Assembly (NCBI GenBank): GCA_022448525.1
Contig: JAKVCX010000010.1
Span: forward strand, 1-64,000
Reading direction: 5' to 3'
Origin: Tenacibaculum sp.
GTDB lineage: Bacteria > Bacteroidota > Bacteroidia > Flavobacteriales > Flavobacteriaceae
DNA length: 64,000 bases
A program made the translations under genes and the position numbers. Below are positions 1 through 7,248 of the stretch, piece by piece (the stretch's first letter is position 1; each line of letters opens with the position of its first letter). The notes under the pieces are model-generated. The model was not told where the DNA came from, ran no database searches, and saw only the letters and a list, made by a program, of their open reading frames with translations.

Positions 1-803
1 CTTTGCATGTCATTACGAATGAAATGAAGTAATCTTAATATTCATAATACCTCTTTAAATCAAAAGATTGCTTCGTCGTTCTTTCCCACAATTACGATTC
101 CCTTTGCACGTCATTACGAATGAAATGAAGTAATCTTAATATTCATAATACCTCCTTAAATCAAAAGATTGCTTCGTCGTTCTTTCCCACAATTACGATT
201 CCCTTTGCACGTCATTACGAATGAAATGAAGTAATCTTAATATTCATAATACCTCCTTAAATCAAAAGATTGCTTCGTCATTCTTTCCCACAATTACGAT
301 TCCCTTTGCACGTCATTACGAATGAAATGAAGTAATCTTAATATTCATAATACCTCTTTAAATCAAAAGATTGCTTCGTCATTCTTCCTCACAATGACGA
401 TTCACTTTGCATGTCATTACGAATGAAATGAAGTAATCTTAATATTCATAACACCTCTTTAAATCAAAAGATTGCTTCGTCGTTCTTCCTCGCAATGACG
501 ATTCTCTTTGCATGTCATTACGAATGAAATGAAGTAATCTTAATATTCATAATACCTCCTTAAATCAAAAGATTGCTTCGTCATTCTTCCTCGCAATGAC
601 GATTCCCTTTGCACGTCATTACGAATGAAATGAAGTAATCTTAATATTCATAACACCTCTTTAAATCAAAAGATTACTTCGTCGTTCTTTCTCACAATTA
701 CGATTCTCTTTGCATGTCATTACGAATGAAATGAAGTAATCTTAATATTCATAATACCTCTTTAAATCAAAAGATTGCTTCGTCATTCTTCCTCGCAATG
801 ACG
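1..803. repeat. Tandem array of eight 101-bp REP/BIME-like units
   Basis: Units begin at 1, 102, 203, 304, 405, 506, 607 and 708, an exact 101-bp period, and the array probably continues beyond the left edge. Each unit holds two arms in inverted orientation: a left arm starting GTCATTACGAATGAAATGAA and a right arm ending CTTCCTCGCAATGAC, separated by an AT-rich spacer. The right arm resembles the widespread bacterial REP core GTCATTGCGAGG...GAAGCAATC. Units near deoC keep CGCAATGACG, while the leftmost three have decayed to CACAATTACG. The array begins 8 bp after the deoC stop codon, so it may fold in the 3' end of that transcript. No REP-associated transposase is present in the window. Confidence 0.93.
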
Positions 804-810
804 GTCGTTG

Positions 811-1482
811 TTAATACCCCTTTGAATCCGGAATTCCTGAGGTAACTAACGCAACACCTGAAGATGTTCCTAATCGAGTTACTCCCATTTCAATATATTT
901 CTTAGCTGTTGCGATATCTCGTATACCTCCAGCTGCTTTAATTTGTACTTTATCTTTTACTACGTCTTTCATCAATTGAACATCTTCAAAAGTTGCTCCG
1001 CCAGTTCCGAATCCTGTTGATGTTTTAATGAAATCAGCTCCAGCATTCATTGCCAATCCACTCACTTTTTGGATTTGATCTTTGGTTAAATAACAATTCT
1101 CAAAAATGACTTTCAAAATGTTCTCTCCTATTCCTTCTTTGATTAAACGGATTTCGTTTTCTACATAATCAAAAGCTCCTTCTAATAACTTTCCAACATT
1201 AATGACCATGTCAATTTCTGATGCTCCGTTTTTAATGCAATCCTTCGCCTCAAAAACCTTTGCTTCTGTTGTCATTGCTCCCAAAGGAAAACCAATAACC
1301 GCAGCTACTTTCACATTGGTTTCTGCCAATTCTTTTACTGCTAATTCTACATACGATCCGTTAACACAAACTGCATAAAAATTGTACTGTTTCGCTTCTG
1401 TACACAGGGTTTTTATTTGTGCTGATGTTGCTGTAGCTTTTAACAAAGTATGATCGATATATTTATGTATTTCCATATTCAT
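811..1482 (-). CDS. deoC: Deoxyribose-phosphate aldolase
   Basis: Class I aldolase of 223 residues that splits 2-deoxyribose-5-phosphate into glyceraldehyde-3-phosphate and acetaldehyde in deoxynucleoside catabolism; it is cytosolic. The Schiff-base lysine is Lys153 in KTSTGFG, with supporting Lys182 in IKAAGGI and Asp91 in EIDMVIN. Length is normal for the short bacterial form. The start ATG shares one base with the TAA stop of the upstream copper ATPase (TAATG on the minus strand), so the two are translationally coupled. The pairing with a copper pump has no obvious metabolic logic. The REP array follows directly downstream. Confidence 0.95.
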   Translation of the reverse strand: MNMEIHKYIDHTLLKATATSAQIKTLCTEAKQYNFYAVCVNGSYVELAVKELAETNVKVAAVIGFPLGAMTTEAKVFEAKDCIKNGASEIDMVINVGKLLEGAFDYVENEIRLIKEGIGENILKVIFENCYLTKDQIQKVSGLAMNAGADFIKTSTGFGTGGATFEDVQLMKDVVKDKVQIKAAGGIRDIATAKKYIEMGVTRLGTSSGVALVTSGIPDSKGY

Positions 1483-3860
1483 TATTTGATTTTTCTTCCT
1501 AAAATATTCGTTGCAATGGTAGTAAATACCACAATACTAATTGAACTTAACGGCATTAAAATTGCTGCAATAACAGGAGATAATTGTCCCGTTACGGCAA
1601 AATACAATCCGATAACATTGTAAAATATAGAAATAATAAAACAATAATGAATAATTTGAATCGCTTGCTTCGATGCTTTTACAAAAGCTGGTAATTGCTG
1701 AAACTTCTTCGCATCTAAAATGGCATCGCATGCTGGAGAAAACACGTTAATGTCTTCGGAAATGGCAACACCTACATCACTTTGTTGTAGTGCTCCTGCA
1801 TCATTCAATCCATCACCAATCATAGCCACTTTCTTATTTGTTCTTTGTAGAGAAGCAATGTATTTTAATTTGTCTTCAGGTTTTTGATTAAATACTAACT
1901 TAGTATCTTTTGGTAACAGTGCTTCCAATCGTTTTTGTTCACCATTATTATCACCAGAAACTACCGAAAGACCATAATTAGAAAATTCATTGAATACCGT
2001 ATCCACATCTTTACGATAGCTATTCTTTAAAGTAAACTTTCCTTTGTAATCGTTTTGCATACTAATATGCACAGAAGTATCGGTATTATGATTCCCTTCA
2101 TTTTTTACAAAAGGAGCTGAACCTACTTTTACCAAGGTATCATCTACCACTGCTTCAATTCCTTTTCCCACATGTTCTTTCACCATTTTTGGAGCTATTG
2201 TTTCAACTGCAGCAAAAGAATTATATATCGTTCTACTCAATGGATGATTCGAAGTTCGTAGTGTAGATTTCAATTGAACTTTTTCTTCATTGTTCAACTC
2301 AATCCCTTCATATCGAATTGCTGTATCTTTATTCGTAGTTAAGGTCCCTGTTTTATCAAAAACCAACGCATTGATTTCTGCCAAACGTTCTATGACTGAA
2401 GCGTTCTTTAAATAGAACTTTTGCTTTCCGAAAATATGTAACATATTCCCCAATGTAAATGGAGCAGCCAATGCAATTGCACAAGGACAAGCGATGATTA
2501 ATACCGCCGTAAATACATTCAATACTTTTGAAGCATCTGTAACAAACCAAAATAAACTTGCTAACACAGCAATTGATAATACAATTACTGTAAAGTGCTT
2601 ACTGATTTTATTAGTGATACTTGTGTAAGATGAAAGCTTATCTTTTTTAAACACATCGTTACTCCATAATTGAGTCAAGTAACTTTGTTCTACCGCATGC
2701 ATAGCTTCGATCTCAATAGCACCTGCCACTTGTTTTCCACCCGCAAATAATTTATCGCCCGATTGCTTTGCTATCGGAACAGCTTCTCCCGTCACAAAAC
2801 TATAATCAATCTCGGTTCGTTTGCTCATTAAAATACTATCTACTGGGATGATTTCTTGATTACGAATTAACAATCGATCTCCTTTTTGAATATCGAAAAT
2901 TTGAATATTTTCTTCCTTATTATTCCCAACAACTTTGGTAACAGCAATTGGGAAATACGATTTGTAATCTCGTTCAAATGATAAGTAACTATAGGTTTTT
3001 TGCTGAAAGAATTTTCCTAATAATAAAAAGAAAACCAACCCTGTTAAACTATCGAAAAAACCACTTCCTATATCTAAAATAATTTCCGCTGAACTTCGAA
3101 CAAACAGTACGATGATTCCTAATGCTATTGGAATATTGATATTCAACAGTTTCGAGCGAATTCCTTTATACGCCGATATAAAATAATCTTGTGCTGCATA
3201 AAACACTACAGGTAATGAAAAAGCAAACATCAACCAACGGAACATGTGTTTGTATTGCTCCAGCCAAAACTCTTTTACTTCAAAATATTCTGGAAACGAC
3301 ATCAGCATCACGTTTCCGAAAGCAAATCCAGCTACTCCTAATTTGTAAATTATACTACGGTCAACTTTTTTATTTTCTGTGCTGTAATCCTCTAACGAAA
3401 TATATGGTTCATAACCAATAGAACTTAATAATTCCACCGTTTGCTTCAGAGAAATTTCATCTTTAGCAAAGGATATTCTTACACTCTTTTTAGGAAAATT
3501 AACTTGAGAACTCTTAATTCCAGGATGCAGTTTTTGCATATTTTCCAGAATCCAAATACAAGAACTACAGTGAATATGTGGAATGTATAAGTTTACTACT
3601 TGATTGGTTGCGTCATTGAATTCTAGCAACTTTTCAATAATATCTTCATTCTCTAAATAATCGTACTTGCCTTTGATCTCTTCTGGAGTAGCTCCTGGAC
3701 TATTTTGTAAATCGTAGTAACAGGTTAAATCGTTTAATGAGAATATCTCGTACACCGTTTTACAACCGTTACAACAGAAACTTTTCTCGTCAAAAGTAAT
3801 TGTTGTTTTCGGCTGACATTCGTCTCCACAATGGTAACAAGTTGTTTTCATCTTATTCAT
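1482..3860 (-). CDS. ccoI: CcoI/FixI-type copper-translocating P-type ATPase
   Basis: Membrane P1B-type ATPase of 792 residues. Order of parts: a cysteine-rich metal-binding domain (residues 8-40, CYHC and CCNGC), an HMA domain with HCSSC at 97-101, eight predicted membrane segments, TGE at 357-359, the CPC copper path at 458-460, the phosphorylation motif DKTGT at 502-506 and GDGLND near 684. The N-terminal Cys domain plus HMA is typical of the CcoI/FixI branch, which supplies copper for assembly of cbb3 cytochrome oxidase. No cco oxidase genes are in the window. The promoter carries an FNR-like operator, in keeping with microaerobic induction. ATG at 3860 is chosen; a second Met three codons in is possible. 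Confidence 0.92.
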   Translation of the reverse strand: MNKMKTTCYHCGDECQPKTTITFDEKSFCCNGCKTVYEIFSLNDLTCYYDLQNSPGATPEEIKGKYDYLENEDIIEKLLEFNDATNQVVNLYIPHIHCSSCIWILENMQKLHPGIKSSQVNFPKKSVRISFAKDEISLKQTVELLSSIGYEPYISLEDYSTENKKVDRSIIYKLGVAGFAFGNVMLMSFPEYFEVKEFWLEQYKHMFRWLMFAFSLPVVFYAAQDYFISAYKGIRSKLLNINIPIALGIIVLFVRSSAEIILDIGSGFFDSLTGLVFFLLLGKFFQQKTYSYLSFERDYKSYFPIAVTKVVGNNKEENIQIFDIQKGDRLLIRNQEIIPVDSILMSKRTEIDYSFVTGEAVPIAKQSGDKLFAGGKQVAGAIEIEAMHAVEQSYLTQLWSNDVFKKDKLSSYTSITNKISKHFTVIVLSIAVLASLFWFVTDASKVLNVFTAVLIIACPCAIALAAPFTLGNMLHIFGKQKFYLKNASVIERLAEINALVFDKTGTLTTNKDTAIRYEGIELNNEEKVQLKSTLRTSNHPLSRTIYNSFAAVETIAPKMVKEHVGKGIEAVVDDTLVKVGSAPFVKNEGNHNTDTSVHISMQNDYKGKFTLKNSYRKDVDTVFNEFSNYGLSVVSGDNNGEQKRLEALLPKDTKLVFNQKPEDKLKYIASLQRTNKKVAMIGDGLNDAGALQQSDVGVAISEDINVFSPACDAILDAKKFQQLPAFVKASKQAIQIIHYCFIISIFYNVIGLYFAVTGQLSPVIAAILMPLSSISIVVFTTIATNILGRKIK

Positions 3861-3870
3861 TTAACCACAG

Positions 3871-3913
3871 CAAAGATTTGAATTGTAGGAATGATAAACT
3901 ATGATATTTATCA
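3871..3913 (-). promoter_or_regulatory. FNR-like class II promoter of ccoI
   Basis: The palindromic operator TGATATTTATCA lies at 3902-3913. A -7-like element, AATCTTTG on the minus strand, lies at 3871-3878, one mismatch from TAnnTTTG. The operator centre is 33 bp from the -7 centre, the same spacing as at the other sites of this regulon. Confidence 0.7.
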
Positions 3914-4000
3914 GGCTTCAAATTGAACTGACTTGTAACATGGTTTTAAGTAATTGAATTTAGTTGCTTGATAATTTGATTCTGAACTAATTTCAGAATG

Positions 4001-4035
4001 AAAAAAAGGGTTTAACCGATTCGATTAAACCCTTT
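4001..4035 (-). terminator. Rho-independent terminator of the hpf-usp operon
   Basis: An 11-bp inverted repeat, AAAGGGTTTAA (4005-4015) with TTAAACCCTTT (4025-4035), has a 9-nt loop. On the minus strand it is followed by a run of seven T (4007-4001). It lies about 70 bp after the stop of the eRF1-like gene. Confidence 0.85.
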
Positions 4036-4102
4036 CACTAACACAACGTTTGTTACTAACTATCAACTAATAAAAAACAAAATAAGTACTATCTCTAGTA
4101 TT

Positions 4103-4516
4103 TTAAATCTTCACTTCTTTTACAAAGTAATCTCTTACGTAGGCCTTAATTTGATTCTCTGTCATACTATCCTCTTTTTTTAAGGCTACTATTTTTTCAA
4201 AGAGTTCTTTGTTTTGCGTTTCAATATGTTTATGAAAATATTGAGGTACTTCAGCCGGACCAATAATTAACAATTCATCTGTTTCATCAATTTGATCTAC
4301 TATAGAATTGAAATAATTCTTTAGCTGATGTTTTTCCTTCTTTAAATATTTACTGTCTTGTATAACATCTTGCGGACCTCCTTTAAAACGAGTTCCTGAC
4401 CCACCCCACACTTTAAAGTCGTCAACTTCAGATTTTACTACTACTAAGTTCTCTACTTCTTGTTCTATTTTTACGATAAATGCATTTCGTTTATCTAACC
4501 AAATTCCTGTTTTCAT
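4103..4516 (-). CDS. Small eRF1/Dom34-like (baeRF-type) protein, putative
   Basis: A soluble protein of 137 residues. It starts with the pattern GIWLDKRNAFIVKI and has a glycine-rich stretch GGSGTRFKGG at about 39-48 and LLIIGPAEVPQYFHKHI in the second half. This layout (a beta strand with aspartate near the N-terminus, then a GPA/GPG-type loop before a helix) resembles the short bacterial proteins annotated as translational machinery or host-attachment/eRF1-like. The assignment is by recall of the pattern and is not certain. It is the last gene of the hpf-usp operon, 17 bp after usp. A ribosome-linked stress role would fit this position. Confidence 0.6.
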   Translation of the reverse strand: MKTGIWLDKRNAFIVKIEQEVENLVVVKSEVDDFKVWGGSGTRFKGGPQDVIQDSKYLKKEKHQLKNYFNSIVDQIDETDELLIIGPAEVPQYFHKHIETQNKELFEKIVALKKEDSMTENQIKAYVRDYFVKEVKI

Positions 4517-4533
4517 CTTTAAAAGTTTTAAAA

Positions 4534-5364
4534 TTAATTTGCTTGTGGTACTACCATTAATGGTATTGTAATCTTATGACCTAGTTTTTGAATTACTGGT
4601 TCTCTAAAGATTTTTTCAATGAAACCATGTTCATTTTTAGTGATGGCTAAAAGATCTATTTCTGCTTCTTCTACGAAGTCTAAAATTTCCTCTGCGATTT
4701 TGTCGTACATCGGCATTACATGGAAGTAATAATCGATTCCTTCAAATTCTTCTTTCAGTTTGTCAAGATTCTCTCTTTGAGTATCTGATAAATTTTCAGC
4801 ATCCATAATATGCATAATCATGATTGTTGCATTATGGAGTTTTGCTAAAAACTTAACCTCTTCAATAACCTTCGGAGAAATTGATTTTAAATCGGTTGGG
4901 AAACCTATTTTATGAATGGTTTTAAATTCCATTTCATCCGGTACAATTAAAGTTGCACAGTCTTCTGTTTTATTTAAGACATTCACGGCATTACTCCCGA
5001 AAAACATTTTACGCAAACCTGTCATTCCTTTGGTACCCATCACTACCAAATCTATTTTGTGTTTTTTGGTATTTAGTTTTACCGAATCAACCAAACTATC
5101 GAAACTTAAAATAGTCTTTTGTCGATTTTTGAATTTTGTATCGGTAATGGTAAAATAAGACTTCAACTTATTCAACTTAATCAACGCCTCTTCTCTTATC
5201 GATTGGGTAAATTGATGTGTTAAATTGTTTAATCGAGATACCTCAACATCTACAGAATGCAGGTGATAAAACTTACACTTTTCATTCTCAAATAAATTCA
5301 AAGTATATTTTGCTGCATCTGTAGCATTCTTTGAAAAATCGGTTGGTATTAAAATGTTTTTCAT
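4534..5364 (-). CDS. Tandem universal stress protein (UspA family)
   Basis: Cytosolic protein of 276 residues with two Usp domains. The first (about 1-140) opens with MKNILIPTDFS and has an intact ATP-binding loop G-2x-G-9x-G-S in GTKGMTGLRKMFFGSN. The second (about 148-276) keeps the fold but its loop is degenerate, so only the first domain is expected to bind ATP. Usp proteins aid survival under starvation, low oxygen and other stress. It lies 19 bp after hpf and 17 bp before the eRF1-like gene, so the three share the FNR-like promoter at 5711-5753. Confidence 0.9.
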   Translation of the reverse strand: MKNILIPTDFSKNATDAAKYTLNLFENEKCKFYHLHSVDVEVSRLNNLTHQFTQSIREEALIKLNKLKSYFTITDTKFKNRQKTILSFDSLVDSVKLNTKKHKIDLVVMGTKGMTGLRKMFFGSNAVNVLNKTEDCATLIVPDEMEFKTIHKIGFPTDLKSISPKVIEEVKFLAKLHNATIMIMHIMDAENLSDTQRENLDKLKEEFEGIDYYFHVMPMYDKIAEEILDFVEEAEIDLLAITKNEHGFIEKIFREPVIQKLGHKITIPLMVVPQAN

Positions 5365-5383
5365 TTCTAGTAAGTTTTAAAGA

Positions 5384-5686
5384 TTATGAACTTAATTTAA
5401 CCTCTTTATGTTTATCTAATTGTCTTTGTACTTGATCTACAGCTTTAGCCACAGCTACTTGATAATCGCTTTCATTAGCAGATGCAAACACATGTAAGCC
5501 TGACTGCTTCATTTCTACTTCACAAATTCTTCCTTTATTTTCAGAATTGTTTTCATATTTGATGTATACATTAATATCGATAAGGTTTTGATTAAACTTA
5601 GCTACCTTCTCTAATTTCTTTAAAATGAAAATTTCTAAATTTTCACTTGTATTCATCCCTATAAATTGAATATTAATGTTTGCCAT
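5384..5686 (-). CDS. hpf: Ribosome hibernation promoting factor, short form
   Basis: Protein of 100 residues of the HPF/RaiA (sigma-54 modulation) family. It has the beta-alpha-beta-beta-beta-alpha pattern, with a central acidic and basic stretch and the C-terminal helix AVAKAVDQVQRQLDKHKEVKL. The family binds the decoding centre of the 30S subunit and keeps idle ribosomes inactive. The length matches the short form and lacks the dimerisation tail of long HPF. It is the first gene of a three-gene operon and is preceded by a perfect TAGCTTTG -7 box with an FNR-like operator, which predicts induction under low oxygen. Confidence 0.92.
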   Translation of the reverse strand: MANINIQFIGMNTSENLEIFILKKLEKVAKFNQNLIDINVYIKYENNSENKGRICEVEMKQSGLHVFASANESDYQVAVAKAVDQVQRQLDKHKEVKLSS

Positions 5687-5710
5687 AACGCTTTCCTTTT
5701 TGGTTTATAA

Positions 5711-5753
5711 CAAAGCTATTGACAATTAGAATTCTGTGTAATGATATAAATCA
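5711..5753 (-). promoter_or_regulatory. FNR-like class II promoter of hpf operon
   Basis: Operator TGATATAAATCA lies at 5742-5753. A perfect -7 element, TAGCTTTG on the minus strand, lies at 5711-5718. Left edges are 31 bp apart (centre to centre 33 bp), which places the operator near -40. No good -33 element was seen, as expected for an activator-dependent promoter. Confidence 0.8.
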
Positions 5754-5774
5754 GTTCGGAATTTTTTTTTGCTT

Positions 5775-5813
5775 AAAAAAGAAAAAAGCAAGACCTCTTA
5801 CCGTCTTGCTTTT
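5775..5813 (-). terminator. Hairpin terminator of candidate sRNA A
   Basis: AAAAGCAAGAC (5784-5794) pairs perfectly with GTCTTGCTTTT (5803-5813) round an 8-nt loop. T-runs flank it on the minus strand. The same GCAAGA stem core recurs at 5936-5965 and 6147-6167. Confidence 0.85.
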
Positions 5814-5857
5814 CATTCAAAATTTGAATCTAATAATACAAATCACAATATCCTAAG
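5775..5857 (-). ncRNA. Candidate small RNA A of tandem FNR-linked array
   Basis: Predicted transcript of about 83 nt, from a start roughly 7 nt after the -7 box at 5861-5868 to the hairpin ending at 5775. It contains a second stem formed by the palindrome ATTCAAAATTTGAAT (5815-5829). The only ATG reads straight through the terminator hairpin, so no peptide is expected. The 5' end is inferred from promoter geometry. This is a hypothesis from sequence pattern with no family recognised. Confidence 0.55.
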
Positions 5858-5860
5858 TTG

Positions 5861-5903
5861 CTAAAATATCTAACCTATTTCCTGTGTGAAATGATATTTA
5901 TCA
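5861..5903 (-). promoter_or_regulatory. FNR-like promoter of candidate sRNA A
   Basis: Operator TGATATTTATCA lies at 5892-5903, identical to the ccoI operator and sharing its right flank AGG. The -7 element on the minus strand is TATTTTAG (5861-5868), one mismatch from TAnnTTTG. Spacing is the regulon standard of 31 bp between left edges. Confidence 0.65.
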
Positions 5904-5933
5904 GGTTCTAACATATTACATACTTATAAAAGT

Positions 5934-6059
5934 AAAAAAGCAAGAACAACCACGATCTTGCTTTTCTTTTTCACCTCAAGGATTGATTTGACCGAATCAA
6001 CCTTGACGTGCTCCTAAAATTAAAAGTTAACACCTCTCACCGTGTTACCTAATTATTTA
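5934..6059 (-). ncRNA. Candidate small RNA B of tandem FNR-linked array
   Basis: Predicted transcript of about 126 nt with three hairpins in order. A 5' stem pairs TAACAC (6028-6033) with GTGTTA (6042-6047). A central stem pairs CAAGG-TTGATT (5977-5988, one bulge) with AATCAACCTTG (5995-6005). A terminal stem pairs AAAAGCAAGA (5936-5945) with TCTTGCTTTT (5956-5965) and is followed on the minus strand by T residues. No ATG occurs in the transcript strand. High structure and lack of coding capacity argue for a regulatory RNA. The 5' end is inferred from the promoter. Confidence 0.6.
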
Positions 6060-6062
6060 TAT

Positions 6063-6105
6063 TAAAGATAGTTCACTTATGGTAGTATTAAAATGATAAA
6101 AATCA
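6063..6105 (-). promoter_or_regulatory. FNR-like promoter of candidate sRNA B
   Basis: Operator TGATAAAAATCA lies at 6094-6105. The -7 element TATCTTTA on the minus strand (6063-6070) is identical to that of the kinase promoter at 10431-10438. Left edges are 31 bp apart. Confidence 0.7.
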
Positions 6106-6139
6106 TGTAAAATTTTAATTACCAAGTGTTTGTGTGGTT

Positions 6140-6221
6140 AAAAAAAGCAAGACTGTAGAAGTCTTGCCTTATTTATCGCCTATAGAATTAACTCATCAAG
6201 TTAAATCTTTGAATTACTCGA
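6140..6221 (-). ncRNA. Candidate small RNA C of tandem FNR-linked array
   Basis: Predicted transcript of about 82 nt. It contains the hairpin TTAACT-CATCA-AGTTAA (6188-6204) and ends in a stem pairing GCAAGACT (6147-6154) with AGTCTTGC (6160-6167), followed on the minus strand by seven T (6146-6140). The terminal stem shares the GCAAGAC core with units A and B, which suggests duplication. The only ATG is followed at once by a stop codon. The promoter is the weakest of the three, so confidence is lower. Confidence 0.45.
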
Positions 6222-6224
6222 TAT

Positions 6225-6267
6225 CGAAATTACTTCAAAGTTTAAAAAATGGAATCCTGTAAAATCA
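6225..6267 (-). promoter_or_regulatory. Degenerate FNR-like promoter of candidate sRNA C
   Basis: On the minus strand the operator reads TGATTTTACAGG (6256-6267): one half-site, TGAT, is intact and the other is lost. The -7 element is TAATTTCG (6225-6232), one mismatch from consensus. Spacing is again 31 bp between left edges, which is why it is reported. Confidence 0.4.
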
Positions 6268-6290
6268 TTTGGCTATTATTTAGTATGAAA

Positions 6291-6325
6291 CTAAATAAGC
6301 GAGTTTTCCTAAGAAATCTCGCTTA
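6291..6325 (-). terminator. Terminator after the DUF3298-like lipoprotein gene
   Basis: TAAGCGAG (6296-6303) pairs with CTCGCTTA (6318-6325) round a 14-nt loop, about 35 bp after the stop codon at 6360. The minus-strand tail is only moderately T-rich; a T-run on the plus strand makes it usable in both directions. Confidence 0.6.
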
Positions 6326-6359
6326 CTTTTTAACCACCTTCAAATCTGATATAGTCATA

Positions 6360-7238
6360 TTAAACCCCAATGTCTTTAATGACTTTATTCTTTAGTATAG
6401 GTTTAAAACGCTCTAATGGTATTTCTATTTCATAGGTACCCACAAAAGATGGACACATCACACAATCATTAAAATAAAATATGATGGCATTATCTTTCAA
6501 AACAAAATCGTTTTTTGCTTTTTCAAAATCATCTTTACTTACTGTAAAACATTCATAGTATATATCTCCATTTCTTATAGACGTACTTATTTCAATATTT
6601 ACAATATCCAATACTTCTTCACTATTTTCTGCATCGAAAAAATCTTCGAAGTTTAAAAGCTTTCCATTGATTAAATCGAAATTAACTGTCTTAAAAGTGT
6701 AGTAAGTCGTTTTGGTATTTGTATAATGATTTTCTAAGTAAAACAAAACGCTTAACTCTTTTTCATTTTGCAGAAACACCTTGTAATCTGCTATTCTGTG
6801 TTCTCCATTTAATTTTACCTCTGAAGTATCACACAAAATTTCTTGACTTTCAATAATATTTTTCTCAACCTCATTGATCTTTAATAAATCCTTTGAAACA
6901 TGAGTATTAAAAACCTTAAACTTTGGGTTTACCTTCTCTTTTAAAAAAGGATAACAAAAATCAATTGTGTATTGTTCCGTTTCTCTACGAAATCTTCGAT
7001 TCTCAAGATATTTAGAAGCCTTTTGTAAATCGTCTTTTCCTTCTTTAATAGGAATTACTTTTAAGTCGTTTCCTTTTAAATACAATGAATCAGTTTCCAT
7101 CATAGGTGAATCTATACTTACAAATAGAGAATCGTTACCAACTCCATTCACTTCTTCTTTCTTTGCTACATTCGAAATACACGATTGTGCTAAGAATACC
7201 AAAGAAAAAACAAATACTACTATTTTCAAGTTTTTCAT
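6360..7238 (-). CDS. DUF3298/RsiV-like lipoprotein
   Basis: Protein of 292 residues with an N-terminal lipoprotein signal ending LAQSC at Cys20, so it is expected in the cell envelope. The C-terminal 110 residues, with LKDNAIIFYFNDCVMCPSF and the closing EIEIPLERFKPIL, match the pattern of DUF3298, the domain shared with the anti-sigma factor RsiV and many Bacteroidetes lipoproteins. Two nearby cysteines (CVMC) are unusual for it. It starts 10 bp after the usp gene and shares its FNR-like promoter. Function is unknown. Confidence 0.75.
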   Translation of the reverse strand: MKNLKIVVFVFSLVFLAQSCISNVAKKEEVNGVGNDSLFVSIDSPMMETDSLYLKGNDLKVIPIKEGKDDLQKASKYLENRRFRRETEQYTIDFCYPFLKEKVNPKFKVFNTHVSKDLLKINEVEKNIIESQEILCDTSEVKLNGEHRIADYKVFLQNEKELSVLFYLENHYTNTKTTYYTFKTVNFDLINGKLLNFEDFFDAENSEEVLDIVNIEISTSIRNGDIYYECFTVSKDDFEKAKNDFVLKDNAIIFYFNDCVMCPSFVGTYEIEIPLERFKPILKNKVIKDIGV

Positions 7239-7248
7239 TTTTAAAATT

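Noticed and set aside
1..803. CRISPR-like regular array
   Set aside because: The 101-bp units are near-identical over their whole length with no variable spacers, and each contains an internal inverted repeat. This is a REP/BIME-type tandem array.
5742..6105. Plus-strand transcription from the same FNR-like operators
   Set aside because: At the mirror distance on the plus strand, the sites at 5742, 5892 and 6094 have no TAnnTTTG-like element, unlike the site at 10462. The small RNA units are therefore placed on the minus strand only.
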